From Streptomyces sp. NBC_00224 (GTDB lineage: Bacteria > Actinomycetota > Actinomycetes > Streptomycetales > Streptomycetaceae): 64,000 bases of DNA. Under the pieces are notes generated by a model that was not told the origin of the DNA, did not search any database, and saw only the letters and a list, made by a program, of their open reading frames with translations. Both the position numbers and the translations under genes were made by a program. This document shows positions 10,855 through 18,495 of this stretch, in pieces. The DNA lies in NCBI RefSeq assembly GCF_041435195.1, contig NZ_CP108106.1:4932501-4996500 (forward strand), in the 5' to 3' direction. Positions within the stretch are counted from its first letter, which is position 1. Each line of letters starts with the position of its first letter.

Positions 10855-11862
10855 TCAGTCCCCCTGTCCGCTCCCGCGCCACACCCGGCCGAGCAGGGCC
10901 AGGGAGGTCAGGAAGCGGTGCTCGATGCCGTGGTGGCCGCCGTCGTGCTCCTGGTACTCGTGCGCGATGCCCTGCTCCTGCCAGACGGCGTGCAGCGCCC
11001 GGGCGCCCCAGTGCATGTGGTAGTCGTCCCGCAGCCCGGTGTCGAGGTAGAGCAGCCGCAGTGCTTTGAGCCGATCCGCGAACGCGGAGGCCGTCCGCAC
11101 GGGGTCGTGCCGCAGCCAGCGCTCCCAGACGTCGGGCCGGAACACGCCCGTGCGCGGGTCGCAGGGCAGCGCGTCGGCGGGCGTGGTGCCGGGCTTGTCG
11201 GCGTAGCACATGCCCATCGCGAGCAGGCTCATGGCGACCATGAACGCGGTGTCGTGCGGCCCCGACTCCCTTCTGTCCAGCAGCCGTTCGATGCCGCCGG
11301 CCGCCTCCAGGGTGTCCAGGACGCCTGGCAGCAGCGGCAGATAGCTGTGCTCGAACCCGGCGTCGGGGGTGTGCGCCAGGACCGCGCCGAACAGGTCGGT
11401 GCGCATCGCGGCGAGGACCGCCCCGTACCCGCCGCTGGACTTGCCGCCCACCGCCCGCCACCGGGGCTCGGCCCGCGTCGGGAAGCGCCGGTCGACCTCG
11501 GCCACCACCTCGCCGAGGTGGCCGAGGTAGCGGCCGCAGGCGGGCGAGTCGATGTACTGCGAGCCGCCGTACGCCGTGGTGGCGTCCGGGACCACGATCA
11601 GCGCGGCCGGTATGTCGCCGCGCGCCATGGCCCGGTGGATGCGGTCCGCCGGGGCCTGTCCGAACGCCAACGCGCGTGTCGTCAACGTCGGGTGGGCACC
11701 GAAGCCCGGCAGCCAGTACACGACGGGATGGCGCGCCGACTCGTCGTACCCCGGCGGCAGCAGCACCTCGATGCGGCGGGTGGCCGGGTCGCCGAGCGGG
11801 TTGTCGCGCAGACAGGCGCTGGTGTGCTCGACGACCACACGGGTCCCCAGCGGTTCAGGCAT
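10855..11862 (-). CDS. Alpha/beta-hydrolase, putative esterase (esterase D family)
   Basis: A 335-residue protein with the tributyrin esterase/esterase D pattern. HPVVYWLPGFGAHPTL gives the oxyanion region, VVPDATTAYGGSQYIDSP the family's disordered lid, and GGKSSGGYGA the nucleophile elbow (GxSxG). DTGLRDDYHMHWGARAL and EYQEHDGGHHG carry plausible acid and His residues. There is no signal peptide, so it should be cytosolic. The ATG overlaps the last 8 bases of the MBL gene, and its stop abuts the start of the AsnB-type gene. In this operon it could release a peptide or an ester-linked intermediate; that role is inference. Confidence 0.82.
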   Translation of the reverse strand: MPEPLGTRVVVEHTSACLRDNPLGDPATRRIEVLLPPGYDESARHPVVYWLPGFGAHPTLTTRALAFGQAPADRIHRAMARGDIPAALIVVPDATTAYGGSQYIDSPACGRYLGHLGEVVAEVDRRFPTRAEPRWRAVGGKSSGGYGAVLAAMRTDLFGAVLAHTPDAGFEHSYLPLLPGVLDTLEAAGGIERLLDRRESGPHDTAFMVAMSLLAMGMCYADKPGTTPADALPCDPRTGVFRPDVWERWLRHDPVRTASAFADRLKALRLLYLDTGLRDDYHMHWGARALHAVWQEQGIAHEYQEHDGGHHGIEHRFLTSLALLGRVWRGSGQGD

Positions 11863-13288
11863 GCGCGACCGGTCCCCGGTCGGTGTGGGCGTCGGTGCCG
11901 GTGGCGCTCAGCGCGCGGTCGACCTGGCGGGTGTAGTACGCCGGGTGGTGGAAGACCGCCGAGAGCAGATTGCTGTTGCTCGCCCACAGCCCGTACGAGC
12001 TGCCGAAGAGCAACTCGCTGTCCAGGAGCGCCTGGAGGGTGCTCGCGGCGATCTCGGTGTAGCCGTTGTCCTGGCTGAGGTGGTCGCGGGCGGGGCCCGG
12101 GCCCAGATGGCTGATGCGGCCGCTCACCGGCTCCAGGAGGTACGTGTGCGTGGAGCCGTTGTCGTCGCGGAGCGAGAGGGTGTGGGTGGCGCCGCTGTCG
12201 AGCGCCCGGTACCAGAAGTCGGTGCCGACCACGAGCTCCATCACCTCGGTGAGCAGCCGGTGCGAGCCGCGGGTCTGGCGGCCGACGCGGTCGCGCTCGG
12301 GGTCGAAGGCCGGGACCTCGGCATCCGGGTCGAGGGCGACCTCGGCGTACACCGCCTCGAAGTCGTAACCCTGCGGCACCTGCGGCCCGTTGTGCAGTTC
12401 GGCCTTGCCGCCCGCGACCTCCAGGACCTGCCCCGGCCCCCACAGCAGCCCCTCGCGGCCCAGCTCGCGCAGCCGGCCGAGCGCCTCCCACGGTGTGAAC
12501 GGGAAGATCGTGCGGTTGCACCAGCCGTAGTCCTGCTCCCCCTCGCCGCTGACCTTCCAGCCGAAGGAGGACGGGACGGTGACGGCCGCGCCCAGCGTCT
12601 CCACGTACCGGTCGAAGTTGGCGACCGCGCGGGCCCGCACCGCCTCGGGTTCGACGAGCGGCCTGCGCTCGGTGAGCACCCCGGGCGGCGAGACGCTGTG
12701 CGCCGGGACGAAGGCGACGTCGATCGGGCGCGCGTCGGGGCCCGTGAAGTGGCGGACGGTCGACTCGTGCAGGATCGAGTCTCCGCACAGCATCACCACC
12801 GCCTCCTCGGTCTCCACCAGCACGCTCATCTCGGGGAACGGCACATGGGAGACGAAGGTGCGCAGCACGACGTCGCCCAGGTGCACCGTGTTGCCCGGGG
12901 TGACCGGCGTCAGCCGCTCGAAGCCGAGCCTGCGCAGGGTCCACGGGATGGCCTGGTGGCCCAGGCCCGACGCGGTGAAGCGGGGCGGGATCTGGCCGAC
13001 CGGGAAGATGCACTCGGTCTCGGCCGCCCGGTGCGGGCTGTCGTCGAAGTCGACCTCGCCGTCCTCCAACAGCCGGGTCAGCGAAGGGAAGTGGTGGTGG
13101 TCGAAGTGGTGGTGGCTGAAGACGATGTGGTCGACGCCGCCGTCCAGGACCTCGTCGAGGCCGTCCGGCAGCGCCGGGTGGTGCTCCCAGAAGCGGTCCA
13201 GGCGCTGGGTGAGCCAGGGGTCGACGAGGATGCGCCGCCCGCCGGTCTCGATGAGGACGGCCGCGTGGCCGAGGGAGGTGAGCCGCAT
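11855..13288 (-). CDS. MBL-fold metallo-hydrolase
   Basis: A 477-residue protein whose first 240 residues form a metallo-beta-lactamase fold. It starts MRLTSLGHAAVLIETGGRRI, has SHHHFDHHHF (HxHxDH, His59, His61, Asp63 and His64) and FVSHVPFPEMSVLVE, and keeps CGDSILHES as the further metal-ligand strand. The start resembles UlaG-like lactonases. The last 230 residues form a separate domain I cannot place. The ATG at 13288 is preferred because GAGAGGA lies 7 bases upstream; an ATG at 13303 overlapping the previous stop would add five residues. It is the second enzyme of the peptide operon. Hydrolysis of an amide, lactone or phosphodiester is possible. Confidence 0.85.
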   Translation of the reverse strand: MRLTSLGHAAVLIETGGRRILVDPWLTQRLDRFWEHHPALPDGLDEVLDGGVDHIVFSHHHFDHHHFPSLTRLLEDGEVDFDDSPHRAAETECIFPVGQIPPRFTASGLGHQAIPWTLRRLGFERLTPVTPGNTVHLGDVVLRTFVSHVPFPEMSVLVETEEAVVMLCGDSILHESTVRHFTGPDARPIDVAFVPAHSVSPPGVLTERRPLVEPEAVRARAVANFDRYVETLGAAVTVPSSFGWKVSGEGEQDYGWCNRTIFPFTPWEALGRLRELGREGLLWGPGQVLEVAGGKAELHNGPQVPQGYDFEAVYAEVALDPDAEVPAFDPERDRVGRQTRGSHRLLTEVMELVVGTDFWYRALDSGATHTLSLRDDNGSTHTYLLEPVSGRISHLGPGPARDHLSQDNGYTEIAASTLQALLDSELLFGSSYGLWASNSNLLSAVFHHPAYYTRQVDRALSATGTDAHTDRGPVAHA

Positions 13289-13299
13289 CGGTCGTCCTC

Positions 13300-14670
13300 T
13301 CATTCCGCTTCGTAGACGCAGCGGAACCCGACCTCGTTGTGCAGATCGGTGATCAGGTCCTTGCCCCGGTAGAACGTGGTCAGACAGGCGAGCGGCGAGG
13401 TCCAGGTGCCGCCGCGCAGCACATGGAAGGCGTCCTTGCGGTTCATGAACTCCATCGGGTGGCGGCCCTTGAAGAACGGGTCCATGTCGTCGCCCGTGTA
13501 GAAGTTGGTCCGGGTCAGCTCCCAGACGTTCCCGGACATCTGGAGCACGCCGTACGGACTCGCGCCCCCGGGAAGGCTGTCGGCGGGCAGCACCGGGTGT
13601 GCGGGCCGGTCGTCGTGGGTAGTGGTGACCAGCAGCGCCTCCAGCTCGTCCAGGTCGGCCACCTGCCGCCCGTAGGAGCGCTCGACGTAGTTCACCCGCT
13701 CCGGATCCCAGGTGTTCCCCCACGGGTAGGTCCGGCCGTCCGTCCCGCGCGCCGCCTTCTCCCACTGGAGCTCGCTCGGCAGCGAGCCGCCCGCCCAATT
13801 CGCGAATGCCCACGCGTCGTACCAGTCGATTCCCACCTGCGGCATTTCCGGCGCGTTGAACCGGGGGTCGTGGGCGTGTGCGGGCCGGTGATTCCGGCCG
13901 TCCTCCGGCTGGTCCGGGTGGTCGAACACACCGCTTTCCCCGGCCTCTTCCAGGAACTGCGCGTAGCGGGCATTGGTGACGGTGGTCCGGTCGATGTAGT
14001 ACGCCGACAGCTCGACCGCCCGCAGTGGATTGTCGTCCTGCTTCATGCGGAAAGGGCCGCTCTGCGCGGAGGCGGTTCCGGCAAGAAAAGGACCAGCCGG
14101 TATCAGAATCGCGTCCTCGGTCCTGCGCGGTCGCGCCGCATGTGTGCGTATGCGCGCACGCATGTCCGTGAAGTATTCGTCCTCCAGACGCCGGAGCTCT
14201 TCCGGGTCCCGGGTGCCGAATATGGTGAGCAGGGCTCTCTTGGTGAACGCGGCGCCGCAGCCGACCGGTTTACGGGAGAAGTCCTCGCGGGCGAAATTGC
14301 TCGGCCAGCCGGAAATGCGGATGAGATCGGGAACGGCCGCCTTGATGCGGTACTGGGTGATCACTTTCAGGGAGGCGAAAGCGACCCAGTCGACCGGGTC
14401 GTGGGTGCCGCCGGCGATCGCCGACGCGGCAGCAGGGTCGTCCCGGTGGTGCTCCGCGAGCAGCCTGACGGCGGCCGCCCGCACCGGCCACTCCGGGTGC
14501 TGGACAGCCAGGCTGACCAGCAGCGGGACACCCTTGGCGTCCCGGCCGCGACGGTCGGCGAGCTCCACCACGGACTGGACCGACTCCCAGTACCGGGTGT
14601 CGTCGGACCCGTCCACCTCAAGAAACTCGGGCGACAGTTCCACGGTCGTGGATGGAAGGTTGCCGACCAC
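13300..14670 (-). CDS. FGE/SUMF1-like protein with N-terminal HEAT-like repeats
   Basis: A 456-residue protein. Residues about 25-150 form helical HEAT-like repeats (HPEWPVRAAAVRLLAEHH, DPVDWVAFASLKVI). Residues about 190-456 form a formylglycine-generating-enzyme (C-type-lectin-like) domain with IPAGPFLAGT, YYIDRTTVTNARYAQFLEEA, LPSELQWEKAARG, YPWGNTWDPERVNY, GNVWELT and LRGGTW, ending GFRC. In true FGE two cysteines follow RGGS to bind copper; here the first position reads Ser425 and only Cys429 is present, so ordinary formylglycine chemistry is doubtful. GTG at 14670 has GGAGGGG upstream. It is the first gene after the 19-residue peptide, so the peptide is the natural candidate substrate. 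Confidence 0.85.
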   Translation of the reverse strand: MVGNLPSTTVELSPEFLEVDGSDDTRYWESVQSVVELADRRGRDAKGVPLLVSLAVQHPEWPVRAAAVRLLAEHHRDDPAAASAIAGGTHDPVDWVAFASLKVITQYRIKAAVPDLIRISGWPSNFAREDFSRKPVGCGAAFTKRALLTIFGTRDPEELRRLEDEYFTDMRARIRTHAARPRRTEDAILIPAGPFLAGTASAQSGPFRMKQDDNPLRAVELSAYYIDRTTVTNARYAQFLEEAGESGVFDHPDQPEDGRNHRPAHAHDPRFNAPEMPQVGIDWYDAWAFANWAGGSLPSELQWEKAARGTDGRTYPWGNTWDPERVNYVERSYGRQVADLDELEALLVTTTHDDRPAHPVLPADSLPGGASPYGVLQMSGNVWELTRTNFYTGDDMDPFFKGRHPMEFMNRKDAFHVLRGGTWTSPLACLTTFYRGKDLITDLHNEVGFRCVYEAE

Positions 14671-14695
14671 AGTTGTTCTCCCCTCCGGGCTGAGG

Positions 14696-14725
14696 GGCCG
14701 CCCGCACTGGAGGGTGCGGGCGGCC
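14696..14725 (-). terminator. Stem-loop between peptide gene and FGE-like gene (attenuator candidate)
   Basis: A perfect 12-base inverted repeat, GGCCGCCCGCAC and GTGCGGGCGGCC, with a 6-base loop. On the minus strand it lies 39 bases after the stop of the 19-residue peptide and 25 bases before the FGE-like start. It has no T-run in that direction (the T-run is on the plus side). Such a hairpin can stabilise or partly terminate a short precursor mRNA so that peptide is made in excess over the enzymes, an arrangement often seen in ribosomal-peptide operons. Confidence 0.65.
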
Positions 14726-14764
14726 TTTTCATCTTGTTCGCGTCGCTGAAACGCTAAAACGGGA

Positions 14765-14824
14765 CTACCACTTGGTGGTGTCCTGCTCGTTGTCGCGCGT
14801 TCCCATGAAGTCCTTTTCCGACAT
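14765..14824 (-). CDS. 19-residue peptide, candidate precursor of the downstream enzyme operon
   Basis: An ATG-to-TAG reading frame encoding MSEKDFMGTRDNEQDTTKW. A full Shine-Dalgarno, GGAGGAGG at 14834-14841, sits 9 bases upstream, and no other start competes. The peptide is very polar, has one Phe, a second Met at position 7, two adjacent Thr and a C-terminal Trp, and no Cys or Ser-rich core. It precedes a strong hairpin and a seven-gene, nearly gapless enzyme operon on the same strand. I do not recognise the sequence. It could be a ribosomal-peptide precursor, a scaffold peptide, or a translational leader; the operon of peptide-modifying enzyme types favours the first two. It contains no obvious protease-recognition motif such as GG. 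Confidence 0.65.
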   Translation of the reverse strand: MSEKDFMGTRDNEQDTTKW

Positions 14825-15163
14825 CAGAATCAGCCTCCTCCCACATAGGAAATGACAAGACCGCCGGCAGGTAGCGGTCGGACAGCAACCGCTTGCCGAC
14901 CCAAAACATGTTCCGTGCCCTCCGCGGCTCCGTCAACCATACGATCATCAATTGCGTGCCGACGGGGCCGATTCGGTCGCCTTGACAGCGGAGTATTCGA
15001 TGAGTGGATCAAGGGTTCCGCTGTTCGGATGGTTTTGGATTGACTGCCGCGGAGTAATTGACAAGCCAGGACCTGGCCAGAAAACAACTGTTGCGCAGAT
15101 CACAACTAAAATGTTCAATCATCCCCTGTCGCTTTTAGCGGAGGCTGAGCTACCGTCCTCGGC
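14825..15163. promoter_or_regulatory. Divergent promoter region of the peptide locus
   Basis: About 340 bases without a convincing gene other than the ribosome-binding site of the peptide. It is clearly more AT-rich than its surroundings, most of all 15050-15130. Two TTGACA hexamers (about 14990 and 15057) point toward the epimerase gene as possible -35 boxes, but no convincing -10 box follows. An inverted repeat AGCGGT/ACCGCT at 14873-14893 lies in the probable leader of the peptide transcript. No known operator is recognised. Confidence 0.5.
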
Positions 15164-16189
15164 GTGGATTCATTGCAGTTCGCAGTGGTACGCCAGGAGA
15201 TTGCCTTCGGACTTCCCTACACATACGCGCGCGGCCATGACCTCACGTGCACGGTCGTACGCGTCGAGTTACGTGAGAAGTCACGTGAGAAGTCACGCGA
15301 GGGTGCTCATCTCGGACGAGGTGAAGGAGCGCCCTTCGAGAGCTTCTTCGAGGTTTCCGCCGAGGAAACCGTGGCCGAACTCGAAGAGATCGGCCCGCTC
15401 GTCGAGAGCGGCACCGCCGACCGCGCGGACCTCCTCTCCCGGCTCCGGCACGGCGCCGCCCGCAACGCGCTCGACGCGGCGCTGTGGGACCTGGCGGCCA
15501 AACGCGCCGGCGTCCCCGTGTGGCGGCTGCTCGGCACGCCCGAGCCCAGGCCGCTGGAGATCATGACGACGATCTCGCTCGCGGACCCGGAGCAGCTGGA
15601 GCAGGAGATCGCCGAGAGCCGCTCCGTACGCATCCTCAAGCTCAAGCTCGGCTCCCCGGACGCCGACGACGACGTACACCGCCTGGAGCGGCTGCGCGCC
15701 GCCCGCCCGGACGCGCGGATCGTCGTCGACGTGAACGGCGGCTGGGACCTGGACACTCTGCGCGTCATGCTGCCGCTCCTGGAGAAGCACCGCGTCCGCA
15801 TGCTCGAACAGCCCGTGGACGCGGCCTCGGAGCCGGGTCTGCGCGGACTGCCGCGCCCCCTGCCGATCGTGGCCGACGAGTCCTTCGAGACCGAGGACGA
15901 CCTGGAGCGGGTGCGCGGGCTCTACGACGGGGTCAACGTCAAGCTCGACAAGTGCGGCGGACTCACCGCCGCCCTGCGCATCATCGGCCGCGCCCGCCGC
16001 GAGGGCCTGCGCATCATGGTCGGCTGTCTGCCCGGCAGTTCGCTCTCCGCCGCCGTCGGCTTCCACGCCGCACAACTGGCCGAGTTCGTCGACCTGGACG
16101 GCCACTTGCGCCTGGTCGACGACGTGGAGCCGAGGATGCCCGCGAAGGACGGCCGGCTCCAGGCGCCGGCGCGGGAGCTGTGGGGGTGA
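15164..16189 (+). CDS. Dipeptide epimerase (enolase superfamily, Ala-Glu epimerase type)
   Basis: A 341-residue enolase-superfamily protein. ILKLKLG carries the KxK catalytic lysine; VDVNGGWD, LEQPV and VADES hold the three metal ligands; NVKLDKCGG carries the second catalytic lysine; GCLPGSSLSAA closes the barrel. This set matches L-Ala-D/L-Glu-type dipeptide epimerases, which invert the second residue of a dipeptide. GTG at 15164 is the first start; its only purine-rich site (GGAGG at 15140) is 19 bases away, so initiation may be weak or at the GTG at 15185. It is divergent from the 19-residue peptide operon and followed by a PPOX protein and an ATP-grasp ligase. A short 12-base tandem duplication inserts REKSREKSRE near residue 37. 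Confidence 0.88.
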   Translation: MDSLQFAVVRQEIAFGLPYTYARGHDLTCTVVRVELREKSREKSREGAHLGRGEGAPFESFFEVSAEETVAELEEIGPLVESGTADRADLLSRLRHGAARNALDAALWDLAAKRAGVPVWRLLGTPEPRPLEIMTTISLADPEQLEQEIAESRSVRILKLKLGSPDADDDVHRLERLRAARPDARIVVDVNGGWDLDTLRVMLPLLEKHRVRMLEQPVDAASEPGLRGLPRPLPIVADESFETEDDLERVRGLYDGVNVKLDKCGGLTAALRIIGRARREGLRIMVGCLPGSSLSAAVGFHAAQLAEFVDLDGHLRLVDDVEPRMPAKDGRLQAPARELWG

Positions 16190-16268
16190 GCGGGGGGACT
16201 GGTGATGGTCCGGGGCAGCCAACGACCCCTGCCTACAGGCATGTTGAGAAAGAGCCTGGGCTAGGTTC

Positions 16269-16742
16269 ATGACCATGACTCCTTCAGCGACTCCTTCAGC
16301 AGCGCGCACGCTCGACGAGCGGATCAAGGACACCCGTGAGCACTTCGAGAACGACGTCGACACCTGGGTGTCGACGGCCTCGGCGGACGGCACGCCCTAC
16401 CTCGTCCCCCTCTCGTTCCTCTGGGACGGCACGACGTTCCTGATCTCGACGGTCCGTACGGCACCGACGAGCCGCAACCTCGTGGCGAACGCCGCCGTAC
16501 GGCTGGCCTTCGGCGCGACCCGGGACGTGGTGCTGGTCGAGGGCAATGCCGTACCGGTCGAAGAGGGCGTGCTGGAGCCGGAGTCGGCGGACGCGTTCGC
16601 CGCGAAGACCGGCTTCGACCCGCGCGAGGAGAAGCAGGAGTACCTGTACTTCCACGTCGCCCCGCAGCGCGTCCAGGCATGGCGCGAGGTGAACGAACTG
16701 GCGGGCCGCACGCTGATGAAGGACGGCGCCTGGCTGGCCTGA
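16269..16742 (+). CDS. Pyridoxamine 5'-phosphate oxidase-family (flavin-binding split-barrel) protein
   Basis: A 157-residue small split-barrel protein. Residues about 30-140 hold the family pattern: VDTWVSTASADGTPYLVPLSFLWDG, LISTVRTAPTSRNLVANAAVRLAFGATRDVVLVEGNA, and a QEYLYFHVAPQRVQAWRE tail. Such proteins bind FMN, F420 or haem-derived ligands and often act as reductases. The ATG at 16269 is used; ATG at 16275 is possible. It follows the epimerase by 80 bases and precedes the ATP-grasp gene by 33, so the three may form one transcript. The substrate is unknown. Confidence 0.8.
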   Translation: MTMTPSATPSAARTLDERIKDTREHFENDVDTWVSTASADGTPYLVPLSFLWDGTTFLISTVRTAPTSRNLVANAAVRLAFGATRDVVLVEGNAVPVEEGVLEPESADAFAAKTGFDPREEKQEYLYFHVAPQRVQAWREVNELAGRTLMKDGAWLA

Positions 16743-16775
16743 AAGGCCCGACGACTCGGAATTGGGGGCACGACG

Positions 16776-18050
16776 ATGCCGATCCAGACGATCAACGACC
16801 GGGTGGCGATCGTGGTGGACGGCCACTCCACGGGCGCGCTGCTGGCCCCGGCCTTCACGGCGTACGGGATCGGCGCGGTGCACGTCGAGAACCGGGCGGA
16901 ACGCTCGGCGGCCCATCTGCGCACGTTCGCACCGGAGACGTACGAGGCCTGTTACGCGTACGAGGGCGACCTGGCGGCCCTGCTCGCGGCGCTGCGCCCG
17001 CACCGGGTGGGCTGGGTGATCGCGGGCACGGACTCGGGCGTGGCCCTGGCCGACCGCCTGGCGGCCGCGCTCGGCCTGCCCCGGCACAACGACCCGGCGA
17101 CGTCGGCGGCCCGCCGCGACAAACAGGAGATGCAGCGCGCGCTCGCCGCGGCCGGGGTCCCCGCGGCATGGCACGCGACGGTCACCACACCGGAGGAGGC
17201 CCGGGAGGTGGCGCTGCTCCACGGCGGCGCCCCGGTCATCGTCAAGCCCCTGCGCAGCGGCGGCACCGACGGCGTGCTCTTCTGCGCCGACCCGGACGAG
17301 ACGGCGAGCGCGGCCGGAAAGCTCCTGGGCAGCGAGTCGATCTACGGCGAGCGCAACGAGACGGTCCTGGTCCAGGAGTATCTGCGGGGCGACGAGTACA
17401 TGGTCAACTGCGTGAGCGCGGCGGGCCACCACACGGTGCTGGAGATCTGGCGCTCGGTGAAGACGGTGGTGGGCACGTCACCGGTGTACGACTACACGGA
17501 ACTCCTGAACCCCCGGTCACAGGAATCCGCGGGCGTGATCGCGTACGTACGAGACGTCCTCACCTCGGTGGGCAACACCTGGGGCCCGTCCCACACGGAG
17601 GTCATCGCGACCCCGTCGGGCCCCCGCCTGGTGGAGACGGCCGCACGCCTCCAGGGCACGGCGGACCTCTCGGCGATCACCCGGGCGACGGGCCGCAACC
17701 CGGTGACGGAGGCGGTCCACGCCCTGCTCGACCCCGACCTGTACGCCCGCGGCGGCCCCCCGCCGCCGCCCCAGCGGGCGGCCCGGGGCGTCAGCTTCAT
17801 CTGCCCCCGAAGCGGCCGCCTCCGCCGCGACCTCGACTGGACCCCGCTCCACACCCTCCCGTCCTTCCACAGCCTCCTGGCCCCCGCCCCCAAGGCAGGC
17901 GCCTACATCCCCCGCACCACCGACCTCTTCACCCGCCCCGGCGCGGTCTACCTGATCCACGAGGACCCGAAGGTGGTGGAACGGGACCACGCGACGATTC
18001 GGGGGTGGGAGGGGGAGGGGTTTTATGACATTGAGGAGGGGGACGGCTGA
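16776..18050 (+). CDS. ATP-grasp domain ligase
   Basis: A 424-residue ATP-grasp enzyme. RDKQEMQRALAAAGVPAAWHATV begins the ATP-grasp N-lobe; APVIVKPLRSGGTDGV is the nucleotide-binding strand; VLVQEYLRGDEYMVNCVSA and HTEVIATPSGPRLVETAARLQG hold the Mg-ligand acidic and Asn/Arg region. Family members activate a carboxylate as acyl-phosphate and join it to an amine, and many are L-amino-acid (dipeptide) ligases. With a dipeptide epimerase two genes upstream, a ligate-then-epimerise dipeptide route is plausible but unproven. Its last 26 bases overlap the next small gene, whose 5' end looks damaged, so that overlap is probably a recombination junction. Confidence 0.88.
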   Translation: MPIQTINDRVAIVVDGHSTGALLAPAFTAYGIGAVHVENRAERSAAHLRTFAPETYEACYAYEGDLAALLAALRPHRVGWVIAGTDSGVALADRLAAALGLPRHNDPATSAARRDKQEMQRALAAAGVPAAWHATVTTPEEAREVALLHGGAPVIVKPLRSGGTDGVLFCADPDETASAAGKLLGSESIYGERNETVLVQEYLRGDEYMVNCVSAAGHHTVLEIWRSVKTVVGTSPVYDYTELLNPRSQESAGVIAYVRDVLTSVGNTWGPSHTEVIATPSGPRLVETAARLQGTADLSAITRATGRNPVTEAVHALLDPDLYARGGPPPPPQRAARGVSFICPRSGRLRRDLDWTPLHTLPSFHSLLAPAPKAGAYIPRTTDLFTRPGAVYLIHEDPKVVERDHATIRGWEGEGFYDIEEGDG

Positions 18051-18258
18051 AGCGATCAGGCAGCGGGTGGGCAAGCGCGAGTTCTCCGCCTTCGTCGCGG
18101 CGGCAGTCGAGCGTGAGCTGCGTGGTCAGATCCTGGATGAGTATCTGGCTGACCACGAGCGTCGCAAGGGCCCCATCTCGGAGCAGGAGCAGGAACGCGC
18201 CCGGCTGGTCTTCGATGAGGTGTTCACCGAGGGGGGCCGGTGGCCCGCCGCACGCTGA
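18025..18258 (+). CDS. VapB-like antitoxin, probably 5'-truncated
   Basis: A 77-residue protein with AEAIRQRVGKREFSAFVAAAVEREL, a ribbon-helix-helix antitoxin core, followed by a charged, helical toxin-binding tail (LADHERRKGPISEQEQERARLVFDEVF). In relatives the start is usually a short beta-strand before AEAIRQR; here the first residues MTLRRGT come from DNA overlapping the end of the ATP-grasp gene. The true start therefore seems to have been lost by a recombination event. The partner toxin directly downstream is also truncated, so the module is probably inactive. Confidence 0.6.
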   Translation: MTLRRGTAEAIRQRVGKREFSAFVAAAVERELRGQILDEYLADHERRKGPISEQEQERARLVFDEVFTEGGRWPAAR

Positions 18259-18261
18259 CTC

Positions 18262-18432
18262 ATGAGGGCTCGCGTCCTCGACCGCGAGGGCCTCTCGAAG
18301 CTCGTCGACGACCACGAGCCAGTGATCGCCCTGATCGCAGAGGCCCGCAAGCGCGGTATGGAAGTGGTGATCAGCGCGCTCACCATCATCGAGGCCACGC
18401 ATCGCCGGACCGACAAGGCGAGACTCGCCTGA
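18262..18432 (+). pseudogene. Truncated PIN-domain toxin remnant
   Basis: A 56-codon frame, MRARVLDREGLSKLVDDHEP and on, ending in VVISALTIIEATHRRTDKARLA-stop. It matches the first half of a VapC-type PIN toxin (first acidic residue in LDREGLSKL, then SALTIIEA) but lacks the second half that carries the remaining catalytic acids. The intact homologue at 20979-21404 shows what is missing (GLHGHKYAIDA and TSDVDDL). It starts 3 bases after the antitoxin stop, as expected for an operon partner. Confidence 0.65.
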
Positions 18433-18495
18433 GGGTCTGAGCCACGTCGGCGACCAGCCCGTCGTCCAGATCGATCACGGTCCGACTCGTCGATG
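18425..18495 (-). pseudogene. Inverted VapB-like antitoxin fragment
   Basis: On the minus strand the codons SRTVIDLDDGLVADVAQTLR are readable. This is the opening strand-helix of a ribbon-helix-helix antitoxin (typical form SRTVIDLDDELVAEAAR). The frame has no proper start (GGAGG is present near 18510, but the GTG after it leads to a quick stop) and runs into the truncated toxin. I read it as a leftover of a second antitoxin gene. Confidence 0.45.

Noticed and set aside
9094..14824. Lasso-peptide cluster
   Set aside because: The AsnB-type protein keeps a working glutaminase Cys, there is no B1/B2 leader-binding or protease gene, and the peptide is too short and lacks a ring-forming Asp/Glu at position 7-9 after a leader.
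5536..14824. PEARL-type (peptide aminoacyl-tRNA ligase) pathway, suggested by the C-terminal Trp of the peptide
   Set aside because: No lantibiotic-dehydratase-like protein is present in the region.
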